From assembly GCF_024972755.1 (NCBI RefSeq), contig NZ_CP087724.1:310001-374000 (forward strand): 64,000 nt of DNA, read 5' to 3'. Position numbers and translations under genes: made by a program. Shown here in pieces: positions 62,343 to 64,000 of the stretch (positions are counted from its first letter, which is position 1; the number at the start of each line of letters is the position of its first letter). The DNA is from Halanaeroarchaeum sp. HSR-CO. Lineage in GTDB: Archaea; Halobacteriota; Halobacteria; Halobacteriales; Halobacteriaceae. The notes under the pieces were generated by a model, which saw only the letters and a list, made by a program, of their open reading frames with translations, had not been told where the DNA came from and ran no database searches.

Positions 62343-62780
62343 TCAGGACTCGGCTTCGTCGGTCAGTTGTCGGACGGTGAGCACGGGGACCGGACAGGTT
62401 CTGACGACGCGTTCGGCGACGCTCCCGATGAGAAAGCGGTTCTCGCCGTGCCGGCCTCGGGTCCCGGTCGCGACGACGTCGGCGTCGATGTCCCGCGCGT
62501 ACGCACTGATTTCAGCGGGGGGTCGTCCCATGCGAACGGCCGTGGTCACTGGCACGGACGCCTCCGCCGCCACTGCATCGACCGCCTCCTCGCCGTGGTC
62601 CTCGAGGGCTTCCTGTAACCGGTCGCGAACCTCCTCGGGGGCGGAAGAGACCTCGCTCTCCTCGACCACCGAGAGGGCGTGCACGTCGGCGTCGAAGCGG
62701 TCGGCGAGGTCGAGGGCGACCGCCACCGCCCGGCGGACGCTCTCCGAGCCGTCGGTCGCGATGACCACCGTATCTATCAT
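62343..62780 (-). CDS. UspA-family protein, ATP-binding type
   Basis: 145 residues. VVIATDGSESVRRAVAVALD at the N-terminus and the ATP motif G-2x-G-9x-G-S as GTRGRHGENRFLIGS near the C-terminus. Divergent from another UspA gene with 76 nt between starts; both have their own TATA-like element. Stress role by family only. Confidence 0.92.
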   Translation of the reverse strand: MIDTVVIATDGSESVRRAVAVALDLADRFDADVHALSVVEESEVSSAPEEVRDRLQEALEDHGEEAVDAVAAEASVPVTTAVRMGRPPAEISAYARDIDADVVATGTRGRHGENRFLIGSVAERVVRTCPVPVLTVRQLTDEAES

Positions 62781-62803
62781 GACGGAGCCTACCGCCGCCG
62801 CGG

Positions 62804-62834
62804 TCTTAAAAGGTGCCGCGGTGCGTTTTTAGTA
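62804..62834. promoter_or_regulatory. Back-to-back TATA elements of two UspA genes
   Basis: TCTTAAAAG (62804-62812) is 24-32 nt before the minus-strand ATG at 62780, and TTTTTAGTA (62826-62834) is 23-31 nt before the plus-strand ATG at 62857. Only 13 nt separate them, so both genes could be controlled together. Confidence 0.6.
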
Positions 62835-62856
62835 CCGCCACGACCAACCTGCACCA

Positions 62857-63300
62857 ATGACACTTGCTGTGGACACGGTGCTGGTCCCCGTCGACGGTAG
62901 CGAGGCCGCCGCCGACGCCGCGGAGTACGCGGTGGCCATCGCGGAGCGATACGACGCGGACCTCCACGTCCTCTACGTCCTGGGCGAGACGGTCGCGCGC
63001 GGGATGGAGGCCGGCGACATCGACCGGACCGACGTCGCGGACGAGAGCCAGCTATTCGTCGAGGACGTGGCCGCGATGGCCGAAGATCCGACCCGTGTGG
63101 AGTCCTCGATGGCCTACGGCTTCTCCACAGTCAGGAAGACCCGCCACCCGGGAAGTGTGGTGCTCGACACGGCCGAGGAACTCTCGGTAGATTTCATCGT
63201 CATCCCCAGGGAGTCCCTGGCGGGCGAACACGGTGACGCCCTGGAGAAGGCCGCAGAATACGTGTTGCTCTACGCCAGCCAGCCGGTGTTGTCCGTTTGA
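62857..63300 (+). CDS. UspA-family protein lacking the ATP-binding motif
   Basis: 147 residues. Clear Usp N-terminus (VLVPVDGSEAAADAAEYAVA) but the C-terminus reads FIVIPRESLAGEHGDALEKA, without the G-2x-G-9x-G-S signature, so nucleotide binding is unlikely. It could form heterodimers with its divergent neighbour, as Usp proteins dimerise. Confidence 0.9.
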   Translation: MTLAVDTVLVPVDGSEAAADAAEYAVAIAERYDADLHVLYVLGETVARGMEAGDIDRTDVADESQLFVEDVAAMAEDPTRVESSMAYGFSTVRKTRHPGSVVLDTAEELSVDFIVIPRESLAGEHGDALEKAAEYVLLYASQPVLSV

Positions 63301-63343
63301 CCCGCGATGTGCCGTCCTCGATTCGATTCGCCCTGGCGGGCGG

Positions 63344-63880
63344 TCACTCGGGGGAGAGTCTGATGGCCATCTCCAGTTCGAAGCTCTCCGCCTCGGTCGT
63401 CTCGAAGCCCACCTTCTCGTAGAGTTTGACCGCCGGCCGGTTCCAGCGCTCGACGGTGAGCCAGACTTTCTCGACGCCCTCCGATTGACCGTAGCCGAGG
63501 AGCGTCCGGAGCAACCGGGTGCCGATGCCCGCTCCCTGAAAGTCCTGGTGGACGAAGATGGCCAGTTCGTAGCCGTCGTCGTCGTCTTCGACGAGGGTGG
63601 CGTGACCCACGACCGCTTCGTCGGACACGGCGACCACGTTCTTGCTCCCCTCCTCGAGCAGGTGGTCCAGCCAGTTCCGGATCCGGTCCTCGCCGATGGG
63701 CGGGATGCCCTGTGCCCTGTCGGCCGGGTCGAAGCCGTCGTACATCTCGACCAGCGCCGGGAGGTCCTCGGACTCGAAGGCTCGCACCGTGATCGAGCGA
63801 TCCTCTCGATCGGTGAACGTAACCGGTGGCACGGGGAACGAGCCGGCCGCCGTCTCGGGGTAGGTGCGCTGGGACGTCAT
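63344..63880 (-). CDS. GNAT-family N-acetyltransferase
   Basis: 178 residues. The acetyl-CoA site motif is seen as VHQDFQGAGIGTRLLRTLL (Q/R-x2-G-x-G/A form), followed by WLTVERWNRPAVKLYEKVGF, the conserved C-terminal motif. The N-terminal strands contain VRAFESEDLPALVEMYDGF. The acceptor is unknown. Its ATG overlaps the stop of the upstream UspA gene (ATGA), so they are co-expressed. Confidence 0.9.
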   Translation of the reverse strand: MTSQRTYPETAAGSFPVPPVTFTDREDRSITVRAFESEDLPALVEMYDGFDPADRAQGIPPIGEDRIRNWLDHLLEEGSKNVVAVSDEAVVGHATLVEDDDDGYELAIFVHQDFQGAGIGTRLLRTLLGYGQSEGVEKVWLTVERWNRPAVKLYEKVGFETTEAESFELEMAIRLSPE

Positions 63881-64000
63881 CTGACCAGGGTGACCGTAAC
63901 GTGTGAGTTGAGCAGGACGAACTCCGCGATGGGCCCGAGCCGGATCTTCCCCATCGAACTCTGCTCGCCGCCGCCGATGACCACCTGTCCGTATCCTTCC
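63877..64000 (-). CDS. UspA-family protein, 3' end only
   Basis: Partial: about 40 C-terminal residues are in the window, ending LNSHVTVTLVR. GQVVIGGGEQSSMGKIRLGP resembles the Usp ATP-binding end, with Pro replacing the usual Ser/Thr of the last glycine position and an altered first part. Overlaps the GNAT gene start by 4 nt. Confidence 0.75.
   Translation of the reverse strand, partial: EGYGQVVIGGGEQSSMGKIRLGPIAEFVLLNSHVTVTLVR

Overview
The window is chromosomal DNA from a halophilic archaeon (class Halobacteria). The grounds are high G+C, strongly acidic proteins, an A-type ATP synthase, aRF1, ribosomal protein S6e, archaeal lipid (CarS) and wyosine (Taw1) enzymes, TiaS, a fused HTH/CTP-dependent riboflavin kinase, a bacterioruberin operon, and many start codons 23-33 nt behind a TATA-like element (leaderless transcription). 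I do not assign a genus.

Layout. 1-4569: end of the ATP synthase operon (atpC partial, F, A, B, D). 4600-11353: a zinc-ribbon protein, aRF1, an acyl-CoA dehydrogenase, a MinD-family ATPase with a long acidic tail (MinD4-like), ArgS and a UspA protein. 11489-19902: Taw1, riboflavin genes (rbkR/ribK-ribB), OsmC, IlvE, DUF502, CarS, PyrE2, the GfcR-type regulator, a purine permease and a glutaredoxin. 19899-26800: an HTH regulator divergent from a ZIP-like transporter, TiaS, threonine synthase with an AstE/AspA-like protein, and a doubled PhoU-TrkA_C protein. 26861-31469: two divergent citrate synthases, threonine ammonia-lyase, RidA and a small membrane protein. 31497-31578: tRNA-Ser(GGA). 31614-35857: crtB-crtI/D-lyeJ-cruF on the minus strand. 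35913-41122: a disulfide oxidoreductase, MFS transporter, PQQ-propeller lipoprotein and small membrane proteins.

41123-47593 looks accessory: a gene-free, A+T-richer stretch, a DUF4013 protein, a histidine kinase with a LOV (blue-light) domain, a 7TM histidine kinase, then about 750 bp of non-coding DNA packed with near-perfect short-loop hairpins in two related units. Each unit has an exact 25-nt copy of the 3' end of the neighbouring tRNA-Lys(TTT). This is the most unusual structure in the window.

47650-64000: an alpha/beta hydrolase, a beta-CASP nuclease, a DUF5789 protein, a secreted CARDB-like protein with an RND exporter, aconitase, MsrA, a HAMP-PAS histidine kinase, S6e, a DUF5807 protein, a DHH phosphoesterase, three UspA proteins (the last cut by the window end) and a GNAT acetyltransferase.

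Links between genes: two citrate synthases and aconitase feed the TCA cycle. ThrC, IlvA, RidA and IlvE form the threonine-to-isoleucine route with enamine clean-up. The crt genes make C50 bacterioruberin from geranylgeranyl diphosphate, which also feeds the lipids activated by CarS. PyrE2, GfcR and the permease lie together. No transposase, integrase, CRISPR array or rRNA was seen.
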